64,000 bases of DNA from Desarmillaria ectypa. Its lineage: Eukaryota > Basidiomycota > Agaricomycetes > Agaricales > Physalacriaceae. The DNA lies in assembly GCA_030407005.1 (NCBI GenBank), contig JAUDYN010000002.1:2542001-2606000 (forward strand). The letters are read 5' to 3'. Shown here piece by piece: positions 32,387 through 43,626 of the stretch. The notes beneath the pieces are model-generated. The model worked only from the letters and a program-made list of their open reading frames with translations. It was not told where the DNA came from and made no database searches. How positions within the stretch are numbered: the stretch's first letter is position 1; each line of letters begins with the position of its first letter. The position numbers and the translations under genes were made by a program.

Positions 32387-33315
32387 TCTGTATGTAGTCC
32401 AGAAAATATATAGCCAAGTAACTGCTGTGCATATGGTGACATTTCCACTTATAGTAGCTATAGAGTTACAGATCAATTCCAATTCCAACACCCTATACAT
32501 TATTTTATGCTGCAGCAGACTCAATTGATGCAAAAGGTTCTAGCCCCTATCTCATTCATTAATGGAAATCCATCTTATATAGATCTACTGAGTGAATGCA
32601 AATTTCACCATAACCACTATCTTCTCTAAGCACTAGAGTCTTCATTTACTGAAAGCAAATACTTATACCGGTTCAGGCACCAACAGCCAGGTGAGGTTCC
32701 TTTCAGGCTTGCTGGCCCTTATTGTTGTTGCATTTCAGGAGAACCACTACTGCCTGACAAATGATACTACCATCATTCCAATTGTCACCATGGACCATGA
32801 TTGGCTATATCATTAATATCGATCCTCAGTGATGGTTCCTACTATTACTTGAACTCTAATGATTTGAAGTATTACATAGCGGGAAAGCATACTCTCAGTA
32901 CAACTTCTCCCAGTGGTCATGTGTCCAAGTCGATGGGCAAGTGATACTGGGTTTAGAGGGAAGGTAAGTATTTTCATGATGATTTCAACGGTCCTATCTT
33001 TAGATATTCGTAGTTAGAATGTACAATGACAAAACGTGTTCTGGAACAGTTGATAAGAAAATATTACATAAGTTGACAACATCTAGTCCGATGAATTCAT
33101 GGTCGGTGCGGGCCAAAGACAGTCGAATGGATGTCCTCAAAGGAACGCACAAGGAGATATATTTCCACATGTTATCTACTGTATCTTGAGCATACGTCAT
33201 GGACTATGATGAAGGATATTTACGAGAGGAGATTGTCCACGTGCTTCAAGCACCACCATGACACGCCCATTCTGGTTCTCTTCTTACCTCCTCTCATCTC
33301 CTCTTGACTTCAACA
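32387..33315. other. Transition from transposon array to gene region, no gene seen
   Basis: Between the last LTR and the first host gene. The left two-thirds is AT-rich with no recognisable coding sequence; diffuse transposon remnants are possible. The last 100 bp before the start at 33316 form the promoter/leader of the LCL3-like gene, with a pyrimidine-rich stretch (TTCTCTTCTTACC). Confidence 0.5.
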
Positions 33316-34509
33316 ATGTCGTCCAAGGATGGCGTCACCAAGCTTTTCCATGACTTCAAGGCGGTGCTAGACCAATGTCCTGCAGAGGTGCTCGCCTTCT
33401 CAGCATTCGCCTTTGGTGCAATAACGACCTTTGGCGGTCGACGAATTTATACGCGACATTTCCGGCGAATTCCGAATGGTGATTGGGTCACTCCTGATAT
33501 GATAGCAAGGAAACGCTGGGTGAAGGGCGTTGTGACCAGGTCCGTCCATCTTCTCTTTTTTAATCTCAAGTGAATTAACCAAGTGGCAGTGTAGGGGATC
33601 CTGATAATTTCCGGTTCTTTGGTCTTGAATCGCTTGTTCTGACCCAATTTGACTATTTGCCAGTCTTTATCATACTCCTGCCTTTGGATGGAGGTGGCCT
33701 ATCAAGTTCAGGCGCGTGCCAACCAATGCGAAAGGTGCGTCTCTTCGTCGTGTCCAGACGTCATTATCCAACATATCCTTCCTGTTTAGACTTGAAAGAC
33801 AAGACAGTTCACATACGAATTGGCGGTGTCGATGCCCCTGAGGTGCGCGTTACTTGATGTACGAATCATGTATTTCTTTCATGAAGCGAGGCATCAGGCG
33901 GCACATTTTGGCCGGCCAGCGCAGCCATACGCTGAGGAGAGCTTGGCCTTCCTGAAAGAGAAGATATTTGGAAAGACTGTGTATTGTCAGTTGTTGAGGC
34001 GTGATCAGTACGCCCGCATAGTATGTCTATCCTTTTCCCGAGCGCCTGTTTCCCATATTCAAACAGGTATCCACCGTCCTTCTACCGCCGAGAATATTAC
34101 CAGGCTCTCTTTTCTATGGGAAGAACCTATCATTGGAGATGTTAAAGGAAGGTTGGGTGACAACATATTTGCAGGTACTCATGACATCTAAACTCACATT
34201 TCCTCATGCTTACTTCTCACATAATAGTCGGGAGCAGAGTACGGCAAATGGGGCAAAGAAGAATTCATCAGAGTAGAGACCAAAGCCAAGTATGCCACGC
34301 GGCGTCATCCTTCTCCCCATCACTTACCATAATGCAGAGCAGCTCGTAGAGGGATGTGGAAGGAAGGCGTGAAAGGAGAGTCTCCCGCTGAATATAAACG
34401 CCGATATACCAACCTTGAAGCCGCCGAGGCCTCCAAGATGACTACTTCGCCTTCTCCAAAGAAGACACGAGGAGTCAAGTCATGGCTCGACCGACACTTG
34501 TTCAGATAA
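33316..34509 (+). CDS. LCL3: LCL3-like membrane-anchored nuclease (TNase-like domain)
   Basis: A predicted endonuclease of the staphylococcal-nuclease (SNc/TNase) fold that in yeast is mitochondrial. The exons I can place are 33316-33538, 33590-33613, 33664-33736, 33790-33842, 33898-34020, 34067-34173, 34228-34289 and 34338-34509. They join into a protein of about 278 residues. An N-terminal hydrophobic segment ('[21 protein letters not shown]') acts as membrane anchor. The nuclease domain follows, with '[16 protein letters not shown]', '[21 protein letters not shown]' (Asp and the GxDAPE motif), 'RRDQYARIV' (catalytic Arg region) and '[11 protein letters not shown]'. The C-terminus is basic ('[19 protein letters not shown]'). 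Introns are 46-62 bp with GT/AG ends; the first donor is GTCCGT. It is the first host gene beside the transposon array and looks intact. Confidence 0.88.
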
Positions 34510-35433
34510 TGTTGTAATGATACTGTATCACTTTTAACGATCTTGCAGGTCTTTCGAATGGAAGTCACCCGCCCTGTTGAGGGCAGGATATCCCAGGAAA
34601 CTATTGGATCCATAAGAAAGATCCAGCAGATCCCGTCTTTTTCAGAAACTGGTTTCATTACCCTCAAAGACGACGGTCAGTTTTCGATCCTATCATTAAG
34701 CACAGTGCTAACAGTTCATAGACCATCAGATATCCATATATTCCCAGCATCCACAGTATCATTCAAAGGGTGGATAGGTATTTAACGAGGGCCAAGTCAC
34801 AACAAAAAGAGTTCAGTCATAGCCGCAATACTTTCATTGTCAATCAAGGTCCTTCACACAACTCAAGGCATGTATTGACGTTAAAAAGCTCATTCACGCA
34901 TGCACAGACCAATCATAGAACACTGATAATCTTAAATTCATACACATTAACGCGTTATAGCTCCAGAAAGCCCACTGTGTATCCTCCTCAAATACTTACA
35001 GACCGGGCGTCCGCAAATCTGTAGGTGGTGTCGAAGATTTGCGATATGGGCTTATAGCAAGCAGCCTTTGTGAATGAGGAGCGGGATTCTGCCTCCTTAC
35101 ATAGGCAATTCATGAGCAAGCTGTGAGGCATCTGCGAAATTGCAATTTTGTTCTTTCACTTCTTCATTTGACGAGTCTTTTTCTCATATCACTAGGCTCC
35201 GCCCACGTTTGAGGTAGTCACAGCACATATTTTGCACTGGTAGATTACTTGCCACGGTCTTCCACTACTGGTATCATATCTTGCGTGGCTGTAGGCCTTT
35301 TCGCCCAAATTTCTTGAGGTTTACTCCGAAGTGTTGGGGCCGAGCTCCAGTCCCAGATTTTGTTTTTGTGCAAGGATGCAACAACTGTTGGAGAAAGAAC
35401 TGCTGGAAGATGAAGAGATTATAAAGAAAACCA
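34510..35433. other. Intergenic region between LCL3-like and COA8-like genes
   Basis: About 920 bp without a gene I can support. A short stretch near 34600-34670 reads as 'DPADPVFFRNWFHYP' in one frame but is bounded by stops, and I do not recognise it. The right end contains the promoter and leader of the COA8-like gene. Confidence 0.5.
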
Positions 35434-36035
35434 ATGACCCAAGTACTTGTTCGGCAACTCCCGCTTGGCATGCTTGGTCTCCTACGATCACGACCTCCGC
35501 CATTACGGCGTCTCTTTCACTCCTCTGTGGCTTCTCGCCACCTCGTTGGCCCGCCTGACCCTATCTCCCACCTACGCCCAGTTATATACGACGACGTCCC
35601 CCAGCCTCCCCCGCCATCCCTGCTCAAACATCCGTATTCATTAGCAGAATTCGACCCAGAGCCTCCGCTCGGAACGGGAGCGTACGACATTCAGTGGAAG
35701 CTCGAACGACAGCAGTTAGATGACCTGGACCAAAACTTCTGGCTAGATGTAGGTGAATGATTTGATCTCGACGTAAACGCGTATTCATGGCGTGCCAGAG
35801 CAATATTCGTTTCGAAGGCGGTAAAGAAGCCGTCCTGGCTAGCTTGCCTTCAAGAGTGACGCTCGTAGATAAAGAAGAGGCACTTTCTGAGTTTTACAAG
35901 CAGTGGGTGATGCAGGAAACGGATCGGACAGAGCAGTACACGCGTGAATGGCGAGCAAGGAATGTATCTTGTATCGTGCTTGCTGCTCGAGTGGCTGCGG
36001 GCAGACTGGGTAGAATGATCACTTTTTGGAGATGA
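35434..36035 (+). CDS. COA8: COA8-like cytochrome c oxidase assembly factor
   Basis: A homologue of COA8 (APOPT1 family), a mitochondrial factor that supports complex IV assembly or stability. It has two exons, 35434-35748 and 35799-36035, separated by a 50-bp GT-AG intron. The protein of about 183 residues begins with an Arg-rich, Ser/Leu-rich presequence ('LGLLRSRPPPLRRLFHSSVA') typical of mitochondrial import. Family signatures follow: 'VGPPDPISHLRPVIYDD', 'QNFWLD' and 'FYKQWVMQETDRTEQYTREWRARN'. The start was taken at the first ATG that gives the presequence; an out-of-frame ATG lies just upstream at 35373. The stop is 60 bp from the convergent SAP-domain gene. Confidence 0.82.
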
Positions 36036-36094
36036 GTTCTATAGGGAGTTCTATGTACTTTGGTGTTTATTACAACCTCGTAGCTACACCCAAT

Positions 36095-36891
36095 TTAGCT
36101 GAACCAATTTTTCAGCCCAGACCATGTACCAGAGACCGATTTTTTTATTTCTCCAGGGAACGGGAGGTCCAAGTTCTCCGATGCGTCGTCCCAGAAACCA
36201 CCTTTGCCGGTCGCTTTCCGTGGTGCTCCCCACGATGCATCGGAGGTGACCGGCAAGGCGTCATTCGACGTCGACTCGCCAGTCTCGAGGAGGGTGTGAG
36301 ACGGTCCGCCGCCAGGATGCGTTTGCGAGCCGGCGACAACGAGAATTTTGGGAATGGCATGTTCTTCCTTTGCTGCCAACGGTGTCGATGACTCCCAAAA
36401 GTCAGGCGTGTACGGCTACAGGCATGTAAAAACGGAGGAGACAGTGGTGAAGGCACAAGGCACTCACAATCTGGATGGCAGGCTCTGGATCAGGCAACGC
36501 CACGTCTGGTATTTTGATATCCCAGAATCCAGTCATCGGAGGTGCGACTGTCGACTCGTGTGCAGGTGGAATCCCAGGAGCCTCGCCCCCTACCCTTGCT
36601 TCTGTTGACGCGTTCCGTACAGCCTGCTTCGTTGCCACTGAGGATAGACTCTGTTCATACTCCTGCAGACGTGCAATCAGTGCCGACTTGTTTCCTCTCC
36701 TTGTCAACGTTGAGACGGAGAGCCAAACACGAGAGTAAAAGGACACACGGGGATAGGCCACGAGCTCGAGCTTCCTGCTTGAGGTGGGAAACGGAATGAA
36801 TATCCCATGGCTGGGATAGAACGGCGGGAGAGACGAAGGTTCTTCGTTGGACAAGGAGACGAGCAGCTGTTCTACCAGAGACGGACAACAT
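36095..36891 (-). CDS. Mitochondrial-type SAP-domain protein
   Basis: Three exons on the minus strand: 36749-36891, 36468-36699 and 36095-36415, with introns of 49 and 52 bp. They give about 231 residues. The N-terminus ('MLSVSGRTAARLLVQRRTFVSPA') looks like a mitochondrial presequence. It is followed by a SAP motif ('HLKQEARARGLSPRGNKSALIARLQEYE', split by intron 1), a DNA/RNA-binding helix pair. The rest is low-complexity, with a 'FWDIKIPDVALPDPEP' segment and a Trp/Gly-rich tail ending 'GTWSGLKNWFS'. The architecture resembles fungal AIM34-type proteins, but I would not assign a symbol. Its start faces the next gene, with about 416 bp between the two. Confidence 0.75.
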
Positions 36892-37308
36892 GGCGGCCAG
36901 CTGAATTATTTAATGGAGGGAAACGGAAACTAGAAATTTCCAGATTACGAGAGATGATGTCATTCTAGATTCGAGTTTATTCTCCTTCAAGCCTCTTGCC
37001 TTTGTACCACCACCTTGTTCTTCTGCTGCAGTTCCCGATATTCCCCTAAAAAACGGTAACTATTTCATTGATTGTCTCGATAGAGTCTCGATGAATATTG
37101 ATTTGTTTGCGATACGCAGATCTATCAAATAACATCTGCCCTCATCTGCCTCGTGTTCGGAACAAGACCAAATTTCGCATACCTTTCCAGGAATATGACT
37201 CTTTCTTTCTACTAAACACTAATAAACGCCTCTACCGAACATGCTTGCATCACCAGCGTGAGGCATCCGTCCCTCTACTCTCTACCACTTATAATCTCAA
37301 CCGCCGCC

Positions 37309-39094
37309 ATGCTCTCTCTGCCTATCAGATCGACCAACACCAGTCTGCCCCATCAAGGCGGTCTCTGGAATAGGTTCAAAGGCAAAAACAAGGACGAAAT
37401 GCAGAAACAACAGGCTCTCGCTCGACAGCGTCTCTTAACACTATGCTTCGAAGACATGGAGACTGTTCGAATGGTGCGTCGTAACCACTTTTTCTTTGCG
37501 CTCGAGCTAAGCGCCACCTCAACAGCTGCCCAATACCCTAGCCGTATGTCACCTTATTCCCTATATTGGTCGCGTCTAACATCACTTCAAGGAACTTGAT
37601 GCCGTCGCACGCGAGTGGACAAGACCGCCCCCCGACGCTATGTTTTCTCTTCGTATACCCGTCGAGTATGCGTCTTTGAACGCTGCTGTGGGTCCATCAG
37701 GCACTATTTCATCTCATTTAACTCAGTTCTCTTTAGCGCCTCATTTCCGGTCCTTATATCTATGTATGCACCTTATCTATCCGCAGGAAACTGTTTTAAA
37801 CGTTTGATTTCGTAGCTTACCGGAGAAGATTCGTTTCAAATCGCCCAAATGGGTGTTCAGGGTTTGCGGGTGGAGATTGTCAGCGACGCACCTCCCCCCC
37901 CGGAAGAGCCACCGTAAGTCTCCTTCTCTTCTCTACAGTACCAACTCTTAAGATGCGTTTCTCGCTAGCCCACCACCGTAAATCGCCTTGCTTTTTTGTA
38001 TTGATCATGAACCCTTAACCCATGATGTTCTCGTCCACAGTCCACCGCCCGTTTTGGAGATGCCCGCGACCTTCAATCTAGAATTAATGCCCGGCCAACA
38101 TGTTGCCCTTGACACCACCGTATCGTCGGACGAGCTTGATATGGCTCGGATGGAAGACGGGACTACAGTTGACGGCATGTTTTGGGGAAAACTTGACGTT
38201 GTCCATCAGGGTGACACACACAAAATGGAGTTCAGCGGGACTCGGCTACAGAACGAGCAGTATACTCCCGAGTTTATGTTTGATTCCCGCGTCATGACCA
38301 AGCTGGCTGTCGCCGCGAAGCCCACCACTGCAAGATGTCATCTCAGCCTTCTGACTCCAGACGTACAATATTGTGATGTCATTCTCACCTTCTCGCCTCT
38401 GTGGAAGCTAGGCATTACATGGCCTCCAGCGGAACAGGTAGCCGATAACAAGGTAAAATACTTCTTGCGTGCGCATCCTGGTGGTGCCATGGAGCACTTT
38501 GAAAGTGAGATGGTGTCGACGGCTTTATATTACGAAGCAATGTACGTTACGACTTCTATTCATGTCCATCATTTACTGACAGATTCAATCTCTTTTAGCC
38601 CTGAACCCGGCATGATGGATCCTAATGATTACATTGCCCCGCGTAACGGATATGCCATGTCTTTCCGAGATTTCATTCCCCACCTCATGAATGTGTTGGA
38701 TCAGCTTGGAATGTCTCTATATGCTCGCACGAACTTCATTAAGTGAGCCTCTTGCTTTCGATCGCATCGGAAGATTTACTTCCTGCACCCTTTCTTTCTT
38801 AACAGTAACAATATGGGTGCTTTCTCCGCGCACAAGAATATAGCTTATCGATTCCTCTCTCCTCCGAAGATTGCCGCCGCTATCGATATCTCTGTAACGT
38901 CGGACCCATGTGTATTTCTGCGGTTGTTCCTTATCTGGCGAGGACTCTCCGATGATGATGTTGGTATCTTTGCCGGTGCAGGGGAAAAGGAAGCCAATAC
39001 GGTCAACTGGAGACAAATTGTGGGGTGGACGGAGGAGTCGAAAGACTCGACTATGTTCAGGGTGCTGGAAACTGCCGTGCTGGAGGTGACCTAG
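37309..39094 (+). CDS. Conserved fungal protein of unknown function
   Basis: A multi-exon gene of roughly 420 residues. The ATG at 37309 has a strong context (CCGCCGCCATGC) and was preferred over an in-frame ATG at 37258. Recognisable blocks: a basic N-terminus ('GLWNRFKGKNKDEMQKQQ'), 'RLLTLCFEDMETVRMLPNTL', 'GPYIYLTGEDSFQIAQMG', a polyproline run, then 'FNLELMPGQHVALDTTVSSDE' and 'GMFWGKLDVVHQGDTHKMEF'. Splice sites that keep the frame include introns 37688-37736, 37764-37815 and 37914-37968, then a 9-nt exon 37969-37977, and an intron 37978-38040. Two more introns lie near 38540 and 38745. The stop TAG is at 39092-39094. I recognise no named domain. Confidence 0.72.
37969..37977 (+). other. 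Candidate 9-nt microexon in a polyproline tract
   Basis: CCCACCACC lies between an acceptor (CTCGCTAG) and a donor (GTAAAT). Including it adds three prolines. Skipping it keeps the same phase, because the exons at 37913 and 38041 join directly. It may therefore be an optional exon. Confidence 0.45.
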
Positions 39095-39442
39095 ACTTTG
39101 GGACTCTTTCTTTTCTTTTCTGTGCTTCTTTTCCATTTCTCTGCCCCAGGAAATATATCACTAATCGGGCGATATTGCTGTTGCTCTTGTCCCGTCCACT
39201 GTAGCCTTTTCTTTCTAGTACCCCACGACCCGTCTACGTTTTCCTGATGAGTTCACCTTTCTATTGCTGTGTGGTATATGTTCCCTATCCCTGTAGTAAT
39301 AGTGCTGGTAGTATATTTCTTAATTGTATTCACGTTGGCAGTGGCACTTAACCTGTTTCGGAGCGGAAGGTCACGCGATGTGACACAGCGCGTCTGCTGA
39401 CTCGCGTGGTACTATAGAGTGAACTTCTTGTTCACCATCATC
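39095..39442. other. Intergenic region upstream of CMR1-like gene
   Basis: Holds the T-rich 3' end of the preceding gene (39100-39200) and the promoter/leader of the next. No coding signal or repeat was seen. Confidence 0.5.
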
Positions 39443-41626
39443 ATGGCCAAACTTTCTCAATAGTGAGCCCTGCTTCTTTTCGTTGAATAGGCGTGGAAAT
39501 TTAACGGTATCACAGCGAAATTGACCGCGAAGCCAATATCGCCCGGAACCGTGCTCTGCTTGAAGAACTCGACCTTAAGCAAGCTGTTGAGGGACTTGGA
39601 TTTCCCGCAAAACCTACGAAAAGGGAGGCCAAGAAGAGATCCCAGCCTGTGCAACCATCAAAAAGGAAGCAGACTAAGAAGGAGGACCAAGAACCCACCG
39701 TCCGGCGGCAGTCTGCGCGTCTGCGGAATGTGGCTGATCCTAATGAGAGTCCTTCGAGGAAGAGGAAGCGCGAGGTACGATGTGCACTACCTTTGATCTC
39801 GAAAAATACTTATGAAAAGTAGGCCGAATTGGAAGAGCAGCGTGCGAAAGAGGCCGAGGAGCGTATCGAAGCAGAGGAACGCGCCCGAATTGCCAAGAGA
39901 CCCAGGCATCAGGACTTGGAGCTCGCCACCACATTGGAAGATGAGGATGAGAGGTCACGATTGGCGGATGTTTTGAAAGGGGCTTCAAGTACGCGCACCG
40001 AGGAAGAGGACCAAAATAGGAAAAGTGAGCTGGAGGATTTACGAGAGGAGCTCAAGGGAATGCGCGTCGTGTCTCGGGCTAAGGTGACGGAGAACCGTAT
40101 CTATAGCGCTGCCTACCACCCAGATGTGCAGAAGGACCTTATCCTTTTTGGAGGTGAGTGTTTCTGCCGCGCCGTTGGCAAGGGCTAAATTTGTGCAGAC
40201 AAACACGGTCAGCTGGGTATCTGGGACGCACAAGCTCCTCCGGAGGACGTGGGGGATGAGGATGAGGATGCTGTGGACGACAGTAATAAGGAAGGCGGTA
40301 AATATTGGCGGCTGCAGGTCCATTGGCCCGCTACTTCCAAGTCGGTAAGTCAGCGTGCTGTCCTACCGATCCTCGTGCTTACGGTCCTACAGTCTATTTC
40401 GTGTGTCAAATTCAACCCAGTCGACTATCATACCGTACGTCCAACTTTGATTCACGTCGTCAGCTCCTCACTTCTCGTTAGGTCTACACCAGTGCATATG
40501 ACTGCACGATCCGCAATCTCTCCTTCACGACAGGGGTCTCTCGTCAGATATTCTCGTCTGACGAGACCCTTCTTTGCAGTATCGATGTTACACCTACCGG
40601 GAACGAGATGTGGATTTCCGATGCTGCAGGTGGGTTGACGCATCTTGATCTTCGGCAGCACCAGTCAAAGGGTACCTGGTATGGTTTGTCTGACCAGAAG
40701 ATCGGATGTGTCAGCATCAACCCAGCACGACCAGAGTTTGTCTTGACAGCGAGTAACAGTCGTTCCCTCAAGTGAGTTTTTCCTCCTGCTTCTCAGAGCA
40801 CCACTGATGCACGCCGTGACAAAGGATCTGGGATGTGCGAAAATTGAAGCACTTGGGCACGCCACCGACTTGGTCAGATAGTTCCGTTGTAGAGATTGGA
40901 TTGGAGAGTGTGAATGAGTTTGTGGAGTCTAAGAAGGGGCATGGATGCTTGCGTGGTGAGTGGCGCCATGACAAATCTGTGAGTTCTGCGTATTGGGATC
41001 CTCGGGGGAAAAGTGTGGTTAGTACGAGTTACGATGACTCTATACGCCGTGAGTGAAGGTTGTCTTATTGATATCGGCGAAGCTGATGGATGGATGATTA
41101 GTTTGGGATTTCGATACCACAGCATTTGAGAAACCCGGTCCGTTTGGATCATCTAGGCCGTTTAGTCGTATCAAGCACAATTGTCAGACGGTAGGTACTG
41201 TGGCTCTCGAGTATGAAAAGAAAATTCAAGTTTTATAGGGCAAATGGCTGACGATTCTTCGAGCGCAATGGTCTCCGAATGTTGATGCACACCCGCATTT
41301 CACAGTATGTCGAGGGATTGTTAGCTAGGCGTCACTAACTCGCTTACAGATTGGGAATATGAATCATGCGCTGGATATTTTTTCTGGCAAGGTTCGTGGG
41401 CCAGTTTTTTTCCTATCGTAAACCTCTGAATCATTTACAGGGTGAGCTCATCACGAGGCTTTCCGATAGATCTCAGTGAGTCAAGTCCTGGTACGGAGTC
41501 AAACCTCACTGACTAAGTACTAGGATTTCGGCGGTTCAAGCGGTTACATGCTCTCATCCTAAAATTGTGGCTCGAGCTGCGAGTGGTAACGCAAGTGGGC
41601 GATGTGTACTCTGGGCGCGTGAATAA
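39443..41626 (+). CDS. CMR1: CMR1/WDR76-like WD-repeat protein
   Basis: Homologue of yeast Cmr1 (YDL156W) and animal WDR76, a nuclear WD40 protein that binds damaged or replicating DNA. Exon 1 is only 20 nt (39443-39462, 'MAKLSQY'), followed by a 53-bp intron. The N-terminal part is charged ('EIDREANIARNRALLEEL', then basic 'KREAKKRSQPVQPSKRKQTK', then coiled coil 'AELEEQRAKEAEERIEAEER'). The WD propeller includes 'GDKHGQLGIWDA', 'SCVKFNPVDYHTVYTSAYDC', 'DAAGGLTHLDLRQ', 'LTASNSRSLKIWDVRKLKHL', 'STSYDDSIRLWDF' and a final 'GRCVLWARE' before TAA 41624-41626. There are at least ten short introns. The reading frame is intact. Confidence 0.88.
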
Positions 41627-41886
41627 TTGACGCTGCCGTTTGTTCCTTCTTTGTCGTCATGAAGATTGATAATGTGTTTGCAGCTTTTGGCTTAATTAAA
41701 AATTTGCATGGAGGTGGTCCAGCTACTTGAAACGATTTTTTATCCTGGTCAAATATCGTTCAAAACTGAAGCACGCCAACGATTCAGGATTAGATAATAA
41801 TACGATGTAGTCGGATCTGCTCGCTCTCTGTGATGTACTTATAAGTCATACATGTGCGATACATTCGGATATAGATTAATAAGCCA

Positions 41887-42922
41887 TTAGTTGGCCGAGG
41901 TAACTTCGCTGAGAAAGTCGGCAAGATAGGCTGCGATAATGTCGTGGACAGCGCTCGTGGGATGGAGATGATCGTACCAAATGGCACCTCCACGTTTGCG
42001 AACGTCCTTTTCTTCGAAACCGTGGTCGACGGGGTCGTCAAAGATGGAGCAGAAGGTCTGGTATGAGGAGAAGAGCATGACAGTGGTATCGAGATGTGAA
42101 GAAGTAAAGGATTCGAGCGCCTTTACTAGGCAGGAATTCCAATCGTGATAAGATACGCTGGCCGAGTCGGCAAGATAGGAAGAGACTGGGCTGATGTCAG
42201 CACATGTATGTAAGGAGGGAAGGTAGGTAGGCGCACTTGCAGGTGATTTATGTATCGGTGGCACATCGATAAAGATAAAATTGCGAGCACCAGCATCGTA
42301 TAGTTTTTGCTGTATGTCAAAGAGAGTCTTAATGCTATCGTTGTGGTCCCTCGAGTAGCTGTGAATGAGAAAGTGAACAAGAAAGGCGCGACTGAAGAAT
42401 AACGGTGACTGACGCGCAGTCATTGATGCCAACCCAAGTTACGAACAAGCTGTCTCGCCCCGACCATGGTGCCCAGTCAGGTTTAGCACCAGCACCATCA
42501 AGAAAAGTGCCAAGCTGTGTCTGCATGCCGGACACGGTGTTGCCGCCAATGGCATAGTCGTACACGAGGAGCGGGTTGGCGACGTATTCGGGGTCGCGTT
42601 CTTGGTCTGGCTTGTATCGAGGATGTGGGCAATGCTTTGTGATAAAGTGTCCTACCCAGTTTGGCGCGTCAGGCTCGTTCCAGAGACCGCCCATCTCACC
42701 AGGAAATGGTACACCCAAGGGTAGGGTCGCCGACGGTCGGATATCTGAGCGACCGGGAGAATACGCAGTCAGTACGGAGCTGAACGAGTCACCGCTGGTA
42801 CAGACGAATGAGTGATATATTCCTGGAAAATAAAGCAGAACTTACAAGACGAAGAGTTTACGGATAGCGGGGAAACCGGGCCACTGCGAGCCGATCTGGT
42901 ACACTTTGGACATGGTAGTCAT
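41887..42922 (-). CDS. GDSL/SGNH-family esterase (CE16-like)
   Basis: Four exons on the minus strand (42846-42922, 42414-42794, 42237-42358, 41887-42185) with consistent phases code for about 292 residues. SGNH hydrolase blocks are clear: block I 'FVFGDSFSSV' (catalytic Ser), block II 'YDYAIGGNTV', block III 'WVGINDCAYS', and block V 'WYDHLHPTSAV' (catalytic Asp-x-x-His). It resembles fungal acetylesterases of the CE16/GDSL type. There is no signal peptide, so an intracellular enzyme is likely. Two in-frame ATGs (42922 and 42913) could start it. The start codon is only 35 bp from that of the next, divergent gene. Confidence 0.85.
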
Positions 42923-42957
42923 CGTCAAGCCAAATTTAGAAATCACCGCTTACCGAC
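42923..42957. promoter_or_regulatory. 35-bp divergent intergenic spacer
   Basis: Only 35 bp separate the start codons of the GDSL esterase (minus) and the membrane-protein gene (plus). Each leader must therefore overlap the other gene's first exon, or one gene must use a more distal start. Confidence 0.6.
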
Positions 42958-43626
42958 ATGGTCGACGAATACGAAATGCAAGATCTCGCAGCCTCAAAGC
43001 ACCAGCAGCCAGCAAAGGATGATGGCTCGACAGTACTTACCTGGTCCTTCTCCTGCTCTGCCCTGTTAGTAGTAACTGCCCTGTCTACTCGCCAATTCGC
43101 CTCTGACCCGTTTCCAGACTCACCGTCGCCTCTGGAACACTTGTACTATCGCCCCGGCTCCTCCTCTTCTTTGCCTCCGAACATCGCGAGCTCACGCCCT
43201 TGGAATCGTTCCTCATGGTCCACTTTGGCATTTGCCTCTTCGCTGTGGCTCTCGCTTTGGTTCTCAATGTATGTCTCAGGCTCTTCCATGCTCGGTACCA
43301 CTCACTTGTTTGTAGCATTCCCTTCTACTCCCACTCACCTTGTGCTCCTTCATCTCGTCGTTTCTTGCGTACAACACGACAGATGTTGGTTCTCTCGCCA
43401 CATTGGCCTCTGTGGCGGCTGGTGTCATCGCCATCTGGGGTCTTTGGATCGTACGCCATCTGCATCTCTTATCAGCCCTGCCATAACACGCATATAGCTC
43501 GTTTTTGGGAATTACTCTTCGATATCCAAGACTACCGGTGCCGATAAACATACCTCCTCGTTCATATTTGGCAACACATCTTCAGCCTCCGCTCAGAAGA
43601 AGAGGTGGAAGAAAAATAATTCTTAG
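42958..43626 (+). CDS. Small multi-pass membrane protein, unknown function
   Basis: Exons 42958-43071, about 43119-43268, 43317-43450 and 43498-43626 give roughly 175 residues; splice sites are GT-AG. After a hydrophilic N-terminus ('[20 protein letters not shown]'), up to four hydrophobic segments follow: '[18 protein letters not shown]', '[17 protein letters not shown]', '[17 protein letters not shown]' and '[20 protein letters not shown]'. The C-terminus is Ser-rich then basic ('[11 protein letters not shown]'). No named family was recognised. It runs divergently from the GDSL esterase. Confidence 0.7.

Noticed and set aside
34543..34785. Possible additional exons after the LCL3-like stop codon
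   Set aside because: The LCL3-like protein is complete at 34509; the short frames downstream contain stops and no recognised motif.
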